Made by a program: the position numbers and the translations under genes. Under the pieces are notes generated by a model. That model was not told the origin of the DNA. It ran no database searches and was given only the letters and a program-made list of their open reading frames with translations. A DNA stretch of 38,111 bases from Panaeolus papilionaceus (taxonomy: Eukaryota > Basidiomycota > Agaricomycetes > Agaricales), in the NCBI GenBank assembly GCA_015501605.1, contig JADNRZ010000060.1:1-38111 (forward strand). Direction: 5' to 3'. This document shows positions 21,123 through 31,480 of the stretch, piece by piece; within the stretch, counting starts at the first letter, position 1; each line of letters begins with the position of its first letter.

Positions 21123-22733
21123 GCAAGTAAGTCGTCAAAACTTGGACGTTGACTCTAACATATACGAGCGATCAGTAGCGCTGTGTCATGTTTCTACAGA
21201 ACCAGGGTCGTAAAAATTACATCCGGACTCCTACCACCCCTGAACGGCCTCGTGTTTCCACAGGGTCCAGGGGAAGCGAACGCGCTGGGGTTTTTGAGCG
21301 TGTTGGCCCAGTCGGCGACACCTGTGGCACCCAGCTGTCACATCAAATTAGACCCGAACAAGGACAACTGGTGCCGTTCTAATTAGAATGACTTTCTATG
21401 TGGTTACCTTACGGTGAATAATTATGGATATCTTTCTGGCCTTGTAGCACAAAGGTGCCCATCGTTTCCCGTCGTCACTGTCGTCCCTTGCGGCCATCGC
21501 CCCCTGTACACCGTTGACAGGGTCCATCATTCCGTTCCCACATATGGCGGATGCTGCTCCGAGCCATCAACAACAGTGTCGAGGCATGTTTGCTCGCTGC
21601 TGAACATGTTGTGCATGTAGATGAGGGTGTTCCCCGCCATTTTCATTAGATATTTTTACATATCCGTGTCAATATTGACTCAAAACCCCTATTTTAATTG
21701 ATGTGATGATCTCCAGGTCCTCGTATCAGGCATGGTACAATGGTTAGTACAATGGCTAGTACTAGAGCCACAACACTGCTACTTTATTAATTTGGGCTCC
21801 CTGGAGGGTAATTATAAGCCGTGGCCTGTGTCCCTTTCCCAACAGAACCATTAATCAAACACTTTGAACTGGATTAGCCTCCGCTACGCTCCTGTAATTG
21901 ACAATATATAGAGAAGGTATAGACTCAGGAACTACAACATTGGGACATATTTGAGCTGCAGTTTGTGTCTATTTAAGCTCTCTCAATACGTTAGAATATG
22001 TCTTCATATGAGAAACATGGCACCTAACCAGCAGGTGTTTTTACAACTCTGTTTTGACACAATCACATCACTGCGAGTACTATTCTTGTCTCTGATTCAA
22101 TTTAGCTTTGCTACTGAAAAACATAGCGTTTTAAGAGAATATAACATTATTCCTATTGTTTTAATATGCTCTGCCTACAAATGTATAAGACCAATATGAA
22201 TCAAAGAGGCAAAATCTTGGACAGGCACTAAAGAGGGATAAAGCAAGATTACTGTCTTAATTATATATGTTATGCATCCATTTCTTGCACCGTTACATGC
22301 GCATAAAAATTCCGCATGCAATGAAAAAGAGTTCATGGAAATCGGAGCACACATCGTGGAGATATAGCCCTTCGAGTATATTACCATGGTTGAGCATCGA
22401 AGCCATCAATATCCATCTTTAGATACTCTGATGTCCATGTTGCATTTGTGATGCTTCGCCCTCAAATGACCCGTATCTCCTCCTCTACTGGTCCGTTTCA
22501 TCTGATCTCTTTTTTATCAGGCAGCTAATAAAAAGCTCTGTAGAAATATATACTTATATATATAAGTGTGCAAGTGTCAGGCTCTGAATCTGGAATATAC
22601 TGTTGGAATAGCCAACCCAACCCATTATCCAGATTGTGACATATCCTACTTCACTACCGCCCTTTGCAATGTTCTAAAGCTCAAGTTTTAATGTCATTCA
22701 TTGCTAATTAGGTGCCTGTTACAGGTAGGTAAG
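21123..22733. other. Region with unresolved coding-like fragments
   Basis: From 21190 to 21650 open frames exist on both strands. The minus-strand ones read more like protein (motifs such as GATGVADWANTLKNP and GNGMMDPVNGVQGAM) and lie directly upstream of the small gene at 20543-21122. From 21650 to 22733 I see nothing recognisable. At 22722-22733 the sequence CAGGTAGGTAAG is the conserved outer edge of the next transposon end. Confidence 0.35.
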
Positions 22734-23749
22734 TTACACTGTAGTTACTAAGTACTCTATGGAACAGACTACAGTGTATCTACTTAGTTGATTCCACGGA
22801 ACATGGGTGGAATTCCTTCATAATGATATAAGACTATTATTAAGATTTGTGAATGGTAAGGATTGCACGAATGAAAGGATTGAATAGGTGAGTGGGGCGG
22901 CGGGAGGGATGAATGGGATGGACGGATGAAGACGGGGGATCATGCTGAGGATGGGAGGGTTGGGAAGACCCCAGGATATGGGGATGTATATGCAGGCAGA
23001 GAAGGGGGGGGAGGGGGGGCGGGTGGTTGGAAGATAAACAACTCCGGTGTACTGGCAGATATGTAGGTGGGTGGGTATAAGGGATAGGAATGCCCAGAAG
23101 CCAAGTTGATAATCGAGTGAGGAATCATCCTGATCCCCACTGGCCTATATACTACATCGGATAAACTATCTACCGGTATGCTGTGCACTAAATCTAAGAA
23201 TAGGCTAAGGCTATGCGATATCAAATGATGGTGACGAAACAATCAGGAAAGGAGGCTGCGCACTACGACAGGGGTATCAATGATGCAACGGGCGGCTGTA
23301 CAGTGATCTAGAGATGATGACCAGGCTGCGCACTGTAACTGCGCTAGGGTGGGGGTTCTGTGACAGATCCCCTGACAGTGGGAGACCAAAATAGTTCAAT
23401 AGGGGGTGCATCAGCGGGTAAGGTTGTGGGCAGGTGAGAGAGCAGGTGGGGATTGGCAGGTAGATGAGCGGGTAAGGGTAGGTGAACGGGTGGGTAAGCG
23501 GGTGAAGGTGGGTGGGTGTGGGTGGGTGTGGACGAAAATAGTTCGAGGGTGTGCCTCAGCAGGTAAGGTTGCAGGCGGGTGGGAGAGTGGGTAAGTGTTG
23601 GTGGGAGAGCAGGTGAGCAGGTGAAGGTGGACCAGGAGCGCAGGTGGATAACTGGGTGAAGGGAGGTGAACAGGTGAGTGAGCGGGTGAAGGTGGGAGGG
23701 TGGGTGAGTGGGTGAAGATGGACAAGGAGAGCAGGTGCAGGTAGGGAAG
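22734..23749 (+). mobile_element. Left end of a foldback-related transposon with G-rich subterminal sequence
   Basis: TTACACTGTAGTTACTAAGT at 22734 starts a 36-bp module followed at 22770 by a 47-bp second module with palindromic core TTCCACGGAA. The same two-module layout occurs at 3203 and 23750. Behind it come an AT-rich stretch and then G-rich sequence (about 22890-23040), as in the foldback element. The outer flank CAGGTAGGTAAG (22722-22733) also matches the other ends. No right end was found before the next left end at 23750, so this copy is truncated. It encodes nothing recognisable. Confidence 0.6.
23411..23745 (+). repeat. Degenerate G-rich minisatellite
   Basis: Imperfect short units of the type GAGCGGGTGAAGGTGGG follow one another for about 330 bp with the G-rich strand on plus. 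Reading frames through it on the minus strand give only Pro/Ser/His/Leu repeats and are not genes. It sits just outside the transposon end at 23750 and inside the one starting at 22734. Confidence 0.6.
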
Positions 23750-24171
23750 TTGCAATGTATTGACTGAGTGGTGCTATGGACTCAGTACAGTGTATTGACT
23801 GAGTGTGGTCCATGGACCGCCGTGGATTTCCTTCATTTGTAGTGTAGTGTATTAATAGTTTAATCATTAGATCTAATGTAATGAATTTAACTTTTGTAGT
23901 AGTGACCGGGGTGACTGGGAGGGGAGTATAGGTAGAATTCTGGGGGTGGGTGGGTATGGATAGTAGGGTGAGCAGGTACTAGGTGGTACTGGTAGGGTAA
24001 ATGTGATTCCGGGGGGAGTGGTAGGGAATATAAATATATGACCAGGTATGCCAGTGGGTTTAATTCTGGGGGTGGTGGTATTGACTGGGGGTGGGTGGGT
24101 ATGGATAGTAGTAGGGTGAGCAGGTAGGTGGTACCATGGTAGGGTAAATGTGATTCCGGGGAGAGTGGTAG
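23750..24171 (+). mobile_element. Second left transposon end, interrupted by the Gypsy LTR
   Basis: TTGCAATGTATTGACTGAGT at 23750 begins the 36-bp module; the 46-bp second module starts at 23786 with core GGTCCATGGACC. The sequence after it is alignable with the foldback element's 3239-3360. Two tandem G-rich units of about 146 bp follow (from about 23939 and 24084). The second stops at GAGTGGTAG where the Gypsy LTR begins at 24172. In the first unit GAGTGGTAG continues into GGAATATAAAT, which is not what lies on the far side of the Gypsy element. This could be the left end of the KDZ transposon whose genes lie beyond 32041, but that is inference. Confidence 0.6.
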
Positions 24172-24731
24172 TGTTACGGTAGCCCGACGGGCGCTTGCGG
24201 TTAAGGCCTTTGAGCTAGTCGGAGTCGGTTCAGTCGTGCGACAGAGTTCGAGTATCGTTCTAAGAATGCCACTGCGTGCGCACGCTACGCTGGTATTGTC
24301 TTAGAAGAGAGCGAGAAGAGTAAGATCGTCGTAGAAGTTGTTGTTCTATTCGAAGTTAAAGAACTAGCTAAAGAACAAGGGTATAAACTACAGTGTTTAT
24401 ATAGATATCTAGCGAGGCTGTGCGTGCACACGTCAAGTAGATAAGGTGAGAGATATTTGAGTCACAAGTATGGTCCGCAGTAGAAATGAGTCATAAATGT
24501 GAGAGAGATGAGTAAGAAGGTGAGTCATAGATAGGAAAATGAAGTGGAGCGACAGCGGGAGTGAAGGTGGAGTGGGAGTCGTAGATAGGAGGAAAAGGTG
24601 GGGCTCCGGGATAGGAAATAGACGAAATATAAGTACAAAGAGAGATGATAGTACACGAAGATAAGATGAAGAGAGATAGTAGTCCAGATAAGGTAAAGAG
24701 AAGATGAAGGAAGAAAAGAGTCGACGTAACA
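24172..24731 (-). repeat. 3' LTR of the Gypsy element
   Basis: It is 560 bp, starting TGTTACGGTAGCCCGACGG and ending GTCGACGTAACA on the plus strand. It is the 3' LTR because gag and pol run on the minus strand. Confidence 0.93.
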
Positions 24732-24743
24732 TTACCCCCGTAT
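24732..24743 (-). other. Probable polypurine tract
   Basis: Read on the minus strand, ACGGGGGTAA lies directly before TGTTACG of the 3' LTR. A G-rich tract in this place usually primes plus-strand synthesis. Confidence 0.5.
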
Positions 24744-24758
24744 TAAGACTGATTGACC

Positions 24759-25865
24759 TCAATCAGGTGTTGATGTTGTGGAGGGCTTCGTCGCACATGT
24801 CGTCGTCGTAGTCATAGAAGTCGTCGCGCCATGAGCCGTCGTTGTTGGTGGATGATCTGGGCTGCCATTCTCCTCGTTCTCTCGATTCTCTGTCGATTCG
24901 ATCCCAGGGGCGGAGTTTGGTCCATGGGTTTGAAGGAGAGTTTCGATTGGAGGAGGCTTTCCTTTTTCCTTTCTTGTTCTTGATGATGGGCCAGGGCAGG
25001 AGTTAAGGCGGTGACCAGGTGCTTCCTTTCTGCAGTTCCAACAGATGAAGTCGGGACAATCTGTTATGAAATGGTCAGGAACGGGACATTTTAAGCAGAG
25101 TTGGGTGCCCTGTTTTAAGAGAGTGACGAGGTTACTGGTGGCGACGGGGTCAAGGTTTTTGAATAGATTTTTAGGGTCGCGAGATGCGAGTTCCGGTAGA
25201 GTTGGTAGTTGGGGAATGGGAAATGAGTAGTCGTAGGAGGGGTTTTTATTGTGTTTGAAAGTGTAGTTGTCGTTGGGTTCGTGACCAGCGTATTTCTTCC
25301 TTTGCTCGACGATGAGTTCCATGAGACGATTCCTGCAGTCTGGGTCGTTGAAATGTTGTTGGCAGAAGGCCTCGAACTGGCCACATCCAATGTCCCAATT
25401 GTCAGTGGCTTTCCTGCGGAGGTTGTCGCATATTGCCATTAACTTGAGGATCTGTTTCTTGATTTCGTTGACGTTGTTGTCCATGAAACGAAAGTGGGGC
25501 AAGTGGTGATCGGAGAAAGGGAGCTTCCACGCTAGGAGGTCATAGTCTTCTTTGGTACGGAAGATGTCGACGAACTCTTCAAAGCTGATGGTGGTGCGGT
25601 CGTGAGCGGAGCCAGGGGCGACGGAGGGTGTTTCCCATCCTTTAGCTTGATAGAGGATGTTGGTGAGCTCGGGGTCGTTACCATTGACAATGGTGTTCTT
25701 GTGGGCTTGAACGAGAGTGTTGAGAACGTCGTCGAGACTTTGAATCTCGGGGATTTTGGATGAAGAGACTTCACGTCGATTGGCTTCTTCTTCAAGGAGG
25801 CATCCTCGTTGTTTGGCTTCGGCGATGAGGGTTTTGGTGCGAGCGATAAATTCCTCATTGGACAT
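24759..25865 (-). CDS. Extra ORF of the Gypsy element: intact 368-residue protein with two zinc knuckles
   Basis: An uninterrupted frame lies between pol and the 3' LTR. Its ATG (25865-25863) overlaps the end of the chromodomain frame, whose TGA is 25857-25855, so the sense strand reads ATGTCCAATGA across the junction. Residues 1 to about 240 are mostly helical and charged. Then come two CCHC-like knuckles: CLKCPVPDHFITDC (C-X2-C-X4-H-X4-C) and CWNCRKEAPGHRLNSC (C-X2-C-X6-H-X4-C). The tail is basic and then rich in Thr, Ser and Pro. I do not recognise it as a named family. The knuckles suggest nucleic-acid binding, perhaps a second Gag-like or chaperone protein. It is the only intact frame in the element. 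The overlap suggests translation by re-initiation after pol. Confident that it is a real ORF; function unknown. Confidence 0.75.
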   Translation of the reverse strand: MSNEEFIARTKTLIAEAKQRGCLLEEEANRREVSSSKIPEIQSLDDVLNTLVQAHKNTIVNGNDPELTNILYQAKGWETPSVAPGSAHDRTTISFEEFVDIFRTKEDYDLLAWKLPFSDHHLPHFRFMDNNVNEIKKQILKLMAICDNLRRKATDNWDIGCGQFEAFCQQHFNDPDCRNRLMELIVEQRKKYAGHEPNDNYTFKHNKNPSYDYSFPIPQLPTLPELASRDPKNLFKNLDPVATSNLVTLLKQGTQLCLKCPVPDHFITDCPDFICWNCRKEAPGHRLNSCPGPSSRTRKEKGKPPPIETLLQTHGPNSAPGIESTENRENEENGSPDHPPTTTAHGATTSMTTTTTCATKPSTTSTPD

Positions 25866-28800
25866 TGATTGGGGAAAAACTGGAGAAGCGACAGTGGGAG
25901 GGTCGAGAAGGAACCTTGAGCTGGAGAGTGGATTCGAACGATTTGGGGGCAGACGAGAAAGAGGAAGAGGATGAGGATTTGAGAGCAGAGGTGGTAGTCA
26001 TGTTGTTTGTAGAGAGGTAGTTGTTGGTTGAACTGGGGAATCTAGGTAAGTTTGTGACGCTTCTTATAAGGTAGGAGAATGTCAGGGGCATTGGCAGGTG
26101 AGATTCTGGTTCCCATGAATTGTGGAACGGTGTGAAACCTTTCCATGAAACGAAGTATTCTCTGTTGTTCTGCTTTCCACGGTGTTTGTGAATTCGGTCA
26201 AGTTCGTATTCTTCTTCTCCGCCGATGATGTCTGGTGGCGGTTGGGGGAAGTTTGGTCCGTGTTCGGGTGTTTCAGAATATTCGGAGAGAAGAGTGGCGT
26301 GGAATACGTCGTGGATCTTCCAATAGTTTGGGAGCTTGAGGCGGTACGTGACAGGTCCCAGAACTTCGGTAATTGGAAAGGGTCCTTCTCTCTTGGTTGA
26401 GATCTTCTTATTGTGCCCGAGTTTCAGGTTTCGGGAGTCTAGCCAGACTAGGTCTCCTTTCTTGAATGGCGTGAACGGGTTCTTGCTGAAGTTGATCATT
26501 CTATTTCTGGCAAACGTGTGAGCGGCAATAGCTTCCTGTCGGATTTTGAGGAGGGAAGCGAGCTTCTTGTCCACAGAAGGGTAGACCGTGTGTTCGAAGC
26601 CAAAGGGATTTGTGTGGGACTCGTTCCTAGCATAAGTTCGAAAGGGGAGTGAGCACGGTCGGAGTGTCGTCGGTTGTTATGAGTGAATTCAAGAGTGGGG
26701 AGTGCATCGGGCCAAGATTCGGGGTTCGTGATACAATAGATGGAGAGGTATACTTCGATTTCTTGGTTAAAACGTTCTGTGGTGCCGTCTGTCTGGGGGT
26801 GATAGGCTGTGGAAAGTTTGGATTCGACGTTGAGGAGTCTGAGAAGTTCTTTGAAGGCGTGGGCTGCGAATCTGGGGTCGCGATCTGAAGTGATGGAGTC
26901 TGGGAGTCCAAATCTTTTGTAAAGGTTATCGAGTAAAAGTTTGGCTGTGCCTTCGGCGGTGATGTTTTGGAACAAGGAATAAGAATTACCCCTTCGTAAG
27001 GCCGTGGTCCACCACGGATAGAATAGAGTCGTATCCGAGGGATGGCGGTAGGTCGGTGATTAGGTCCATTGACGTCTGGGCGAAGGGTTTTAATGATTCT
27101 GGAGCGGGGATCGGCATCAAAGTGGGTCGTGCGGGGTTCCGATTGATCTTGAACTGTTGGCAGGTGGAGCATCCTTTGACGTAGGCGGAGATAAATCGAC
27201 GCATACCAGGCCACCAATATGACGTGGCGACGGCGTTGTAGGTTTCGATTTGGCCAGGATGTCCTGCAGTGACGGGATCGTGGAAGTGCATGACGATGGA
27301 TTTTCTAAGTTCTTGGTCGTTCGGGACGTAGACCTTGTCTTTGTAGAAGAGGAGTTTCCCGTGGTCTCCTTCTTCAAAGGACCAATCGTTGATCGAGGTG
27401 CCGGAGGTGACATTGGTATTCTTCAACAGTGTTTCTAGAGCTTCCATGGCGTTCTTGTCTAGGGGTCGTGCTTCGGTGATTTGCTTCTGGAGTTCAGTGT
27501 CGATAAGGTTGATAAACAGGGTTTCTGGGAGCATAGTGATGTCGGTGTTTTCTTCGTTTTCTCCTTCTGGAATAAGGTCAGGTCGTCGTGAGAGCGCGTC
27601 GGATTGGATCATTTTATGGCCAGGCATGTGTTCGAGTTTGATGTCGTATTCAGAGAGGATAAGGAACCATCTTGCTTGTCGTCGGTTAAGGTTCTGGGGG
27701 GAACGCCAGTACGTGAGGTTCTTGTGGTCAGAGTGTACGACAGTCATGTGAGGGGATCCCAGAATGTAATGTTTCCATTCTTCGAGCGCTCGAATAACTC
27801 CAAGGAGTTCTCGGTCGAAGACTTGGTAGTTCTGTTCGGCTGGAGAGAAAGAACGAGAGAGGAAACATACAGGGTGCGTTTTCCGTTGCTGTCGGTTTGG
27901 GTGAGAACAGCTCCATAAGCATATTGAGATGCGTCAGCCTCGATTTGAAATGGTCGGTTCTGATCGGGCATCGCAAGAACTGGTTCCTTACTGAATCGGT
28001 CTTTGAGGTTGTCGAATGCGGTCTGATGAGTTTCTGTCCAGATGAAGGGTCGGTCTTTTCGGAGTAAGTCGTTCAGGGGTCTAGCGAGATCGGAGTAGTG
28101 TCGGATGAATTTTCGGTAGAAGTTGCCAAAGCCTAGGAACGACCGGACTTGTTTGAGGGTCTTTGGGGTCGGCCAGTCTTTAATACCGGAGATCTTGGCG
28201 GGTCCATGGAGATCTTGTTGTGTTCGATGATAAATCCTAGGTAGGCGATCTTGGTTTTGTTGAATTCGCATTTTTCGGGTTTCAAGTAGAGGTCGTTTTC
28301 TTTCATGATCTGGAGTACTTCTTTGGTGTATTTTTCGAGGTCCTGTTCGTTTGTGGCATAGATCAAGATGTCGTCCATGTAGATGATGATATAACCGTTT
28401 TCGACTTGTCGGATGAAGATATTGTCCATCATTGATTGGAAGGTCGCTGGGGAGTTGCAAAGGCCAAAGAACATAACAAGGGGTTCAAAGAGTCCGTACT
28501 TGGTCTTGAAGGCCGCCTTCCATTCATCTCCTTCCTTGATTCGGATATTGTTGTAGCCCCATCGAACGTCAAGTTTAGTGAAATATTTGGCGTCTCGGAG
28601 TTTATCCATAAGGTCGGTGACAAGGGGGAGAGGGTAGGCGTTTTTAATGGTTCCTTCGTTCAAATGTCGGTAGTCTTGGCATGGGCGTAGTTTGCCATCC
28701 TTCTTCGCAACATAGAAAAATCCTGCGGCTTCAGGGGATTCGCTATGTCGGATGGTTCCCTTGGCAAGGTGTTCATCGAGGAACTGTTTGGTGACATCGT

Positions 28801-29732
28801 CCTGTTCTCGGTTGAGGGAGTAAACTTTGGCGGATTTGTGGACAAAATCAGGTTTGAGCTTGATCTCGTGATCCCAGGGTTTGTGCGCTGGTAAGGTCGA
28901 AGAGGCTTCTTCACTGAAAACGGAAATCCAAGGGTGGTATTCTGGTGGAACGATCTTGGTCGGGTCGGTTTCGTCGGTTTTCTTGTCAAATTTCTGAGCG
29001 AAGGCTTGGGAATGTGTCAGAGTTGTGTCGATCCAGATTTCTTTGGTTTCTTCTGTCGGTTCCCCTTCCATAAAGGAGATGATCAGGTCGTCGGTTGTAA
29101 GTCGGTCTGGTCTGGTCAGGGTCGTGTTCTTTCCAAGCATCTTCTTAACGTGGAGTTCCAGTTGAGAGATGGTTCGTTCTTCATGATAATCGAGTCGGTT
29201 GGGTACCAGTCGGAATCGGGTTCTTCGTGCTATTCAGGCGTTCTTCTCTGTCGGGTTCGTCTTAAAGTGGGGTCCGCCAGTTTAGGGAAGCATTCTTCCA
29301 GTCGATCTCGGGGTTTGTGTCTTGCAACCAGGTAGCCCAAGATAATCTTCTGATTTCCTAACCCAGTTATTAGGAAATCGGTCTTCTTGATTTTGTCGTA
29401 GATCTTCAGGTTCAGAGTCGTTCGGTGGGTAATTGTACCCTTCTTGTTCGCGGTGCCGTCAACGTTTCGGACTAGGATCGGGGTTCTGAGTGGAGTCAGG
29501 GAAGGTCGTGGAGTTTCGCAAATGATTGGTCGATGAATATGCCAGCCGCTCCAGAGTCAAGGAGGGCTTGAGTATGCAGGGGTTCGGCGGTTCTCAGTTG
29601 TTCACACTTGATAGTCACGGGGACAGAAAAAGATTCATTGTGAGCTATCAAAGCGGAACAAACTGATACATAAGGTTTAGACGTCGAGGCGAAACCTTTT
29701 AGGAAAAATCCTGTTCTTGCATTCGGAGGCAA
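25855..29732 (-). pseudogene. pol: Gypsy pol: protease, reverse transcriptase, RNase H, integrase, chromodomain (frameshifted)
   Basis: On the minus strand the domains follow one another in changing frames. Protease comes first, with LLDSGAAGIFID (29496-29732). Reverse transcriptase lies at 28133-29140, with KKDGKLRPCQDYRHLN, KLDVRWGYNNIRI and IIIYMDDILIY. RNase H follows, with the start motif QIEADASQYAYGAVLTQ and later MTVVHSDHKNLTYW. Integrase has its His/Cys zinc-binding part (HFHDPVTAGHPG...CSTCQQF) and then a catalytic core with MDLITDLP, SDRDPRF and TTERFNQE. The chromodomain is YFVSWKGFTPFHNSWEPESHL, before the TGA at 25855. Frame changes occur near 29500, 29330, 28200, 27875, 26992, 26965 and 26600. 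All catalytic motifs I looked for are visible, so decay is by indels rather than loss of domains. The chromodomain probably once targeted integration to heterochromatin. Confidence 0.9.
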
Positions 29733-31440
29733 ATTCGGCGCGCTGTTCTTCGTTCAAGTCTGATAGAAAGTGCGGATGTATTTGGCGAAATCCTTCGGGT
29801 TTCTAGTCGGGGCGGGTCGCGGTTGCTGGTGTTCTGGTTCTGGTTCGTTTTCTTGAGATCGCGGTTGGGGCAGAATTTGGAGATATGACCTGGTTGGTGG
29901 CAGCGGAAGCAGGTACCATTCTTCATGTGGTCTGCACGCTCAACTTCGGTGAGATTGATTTGCTTGGAATTTGCGAATCTGAACCCCATCTGGTTAGAGG
30001 TGAAGCGTTTGGCTGGTTTCTTGTCGAATGGGAAAGGGAAGGATTCCCTCCAACGGGCGTCCACTTCTGCTGCTCGGTCCATCCACTCCTTCAGGGTGTA
30101 GGGGTTGTATCGTTGTTGCGAATTCTGTCCAAGATCGGTTTCTTGAGGGAGTCTTGGTAGATCCCGATCAGCAGGTCTTCCATTGGTTCAATGTCATCGT
30201 CAGGGTCGGTATGAGGGAAGGCATAGCCTGCGGTGATCATGAGGTTCTTGAAAGCGGTGTTGTGTGACTCGACATTCCCTTCTTGTTGGATGTTTTTGAG
30301 GTCCTTTCTGGCGTGGTCTTGTCCAAGTCGTGGGGCGAAGTCTTCATTGAATTTTTTAAGGAAGTCGTTGAACCTTCCATAGGAAACCGCGGTCCTGTTC
30401 CTTTGGGCATCGTCAAACTTTCCAGCGAGGAAGCAGCGTTCCAGTCCATCGCCTCTCTTTCTCCCTTTGGTCCTTCAGTGAAGTAAGACAGGATGAAGGC
30501 AATCTTTAGATCATCATTGTTGTAGATGTGTCGGTTGATGTGGAGATAGGATCGGCATTCGGTGATGAAATGTTTGGTCTTTGTGCGATCTCCTGCAAAC
30601 TTCTCAGGTGCGCCAAGGTTGACTTCTTTCTTCATGGCGTTTTTGAATGCCTCTGCAGCAGGGTCATCTTGTGGGCCATTGCCGGGACCAGGGTTGCCAG
30701 GAGGGTCGGGGTCACCTTGTCCTTCATCATCGGTTCCGGGGTTGGGGTCTCCTTCAGGTGGTCCGGAGAGTCCTCTCTGGGAGCGATCTTGGACAGTCCC
30801 TCCAGGTCTCGAAGAAGAGGCAGAGCGGCCTCCTGGGGGGTGAGTGAGAGTTGCAGTCGCCATGCTGGTAGAGAACGAAGGGATTTCGGTGCTAAAGACT
30901 GGAGTTCTGGTGATAGTGTAGTCCAGTTCTCTGGGGTCGTATGGTTCAATTGGTTGACTGAGGGCAAGGGAGACGTCGAGGGGTTGTTCGGGTTCTTTCA
31001 AGGGTTCTTCTGGTGTGCCTGGGATTTCTTCTGGTTCGTTCGTGGGTTCAGTAGGTTCTGGGGTCTCTGGGGATTCTCTTGGTTCGCTGGCTGATACTGA
31101 GGTGTCAAGTTCTTCTTGTTCGTTGGTCTGGGATTCTTGTTCGGTTTCTGGGAATTCTCTTTGTTCGCTGTGTGATACAGGAGTGTCGAGTTCTTCTTGT
31201 TCGTTGGTCTGGGATTCTAGTTCAGTTTCTGGGTCTGGTTCGGAGAGAGGGTCGTTGGTCTTCTGTTGTTCTTTTTTGGATGTTTCTAATTTTCCCCAGG
31301 GTTTCTTCTTTCTGAGCGGGAATCGTAATCCTCTGCTGCTAGTTGATACAGGAGAGGTAGCTTGGCTGGAGGTTCCTGATCGAGGTCTGGTGCTGGTGTT
31401 CTTCTTCCGGGTTGCCGTTTTGTATGAGAGGTGCCGTCTC
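29699..31440 (-). pseudogene. gag: Gypsy gag with long acidic N-terminal extension and CCHC knuckle (frameshifted)
   Basis: On the minus strand a frame is open from about 31440 without any ATG until 30863 (MATATLTHPPGG). The part before that ATG is repeat-rich and acidic (SQTNEQEELDT twice, many Glu, Pro and Thr) and looks like real protein. The capsid-like part follows with APEKFAGDRTKTKHFITECR. The frame then changes near 30440 and again near 30095, and the nucleocapsid part ends with the zinc knuckle CFRCHQPGHISKFC (29870-29911, C-X2-C-X4-H-X4-C). A further frame change near 29740 separates it from the protease. Known Gag proteins form the particle that packages element RNA. The original start codon is unclear: either 30863 or an ATG lost upstream. 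Confidence 0.8.
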
Positions 31441-31467
31441 GTAAATTACGGACGGTGTGCGTTGGGG

Positions 31468-31480
31468 TAGCTAGTTCTTT
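31468..31480 (-). other. Primer binding site, self-priming type
   Basis: Directly inside the 5' LTR the sense strand reads AAAGAACTAGCTA. This 13-mer is the exact complement of TAGCTAGTTCTTT inside the element's own LTR (31667-31679), as in Tf1-type elements whose mRNA 5' end primes reverse transcription. It lacks the TGG start of a tRNA-primed site. Confidence 0.7.

Noticed and set aside
21188..21382. Plus-strand frame of 64 codons
   Set aside because: The opposite strand is also open and reads more like protein; neither is secure.
21720..21800. tRNA-like stretch with repeated GGTTAGTACAATGG words
   Set aside because: No cloverleaf with acceptor stem or T-loop could be formed.
23411..23867. 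Pro/Ser/His/Leu-rich minus-strand frames
   Set aside because: They are translations of a G-rich minisatellite.
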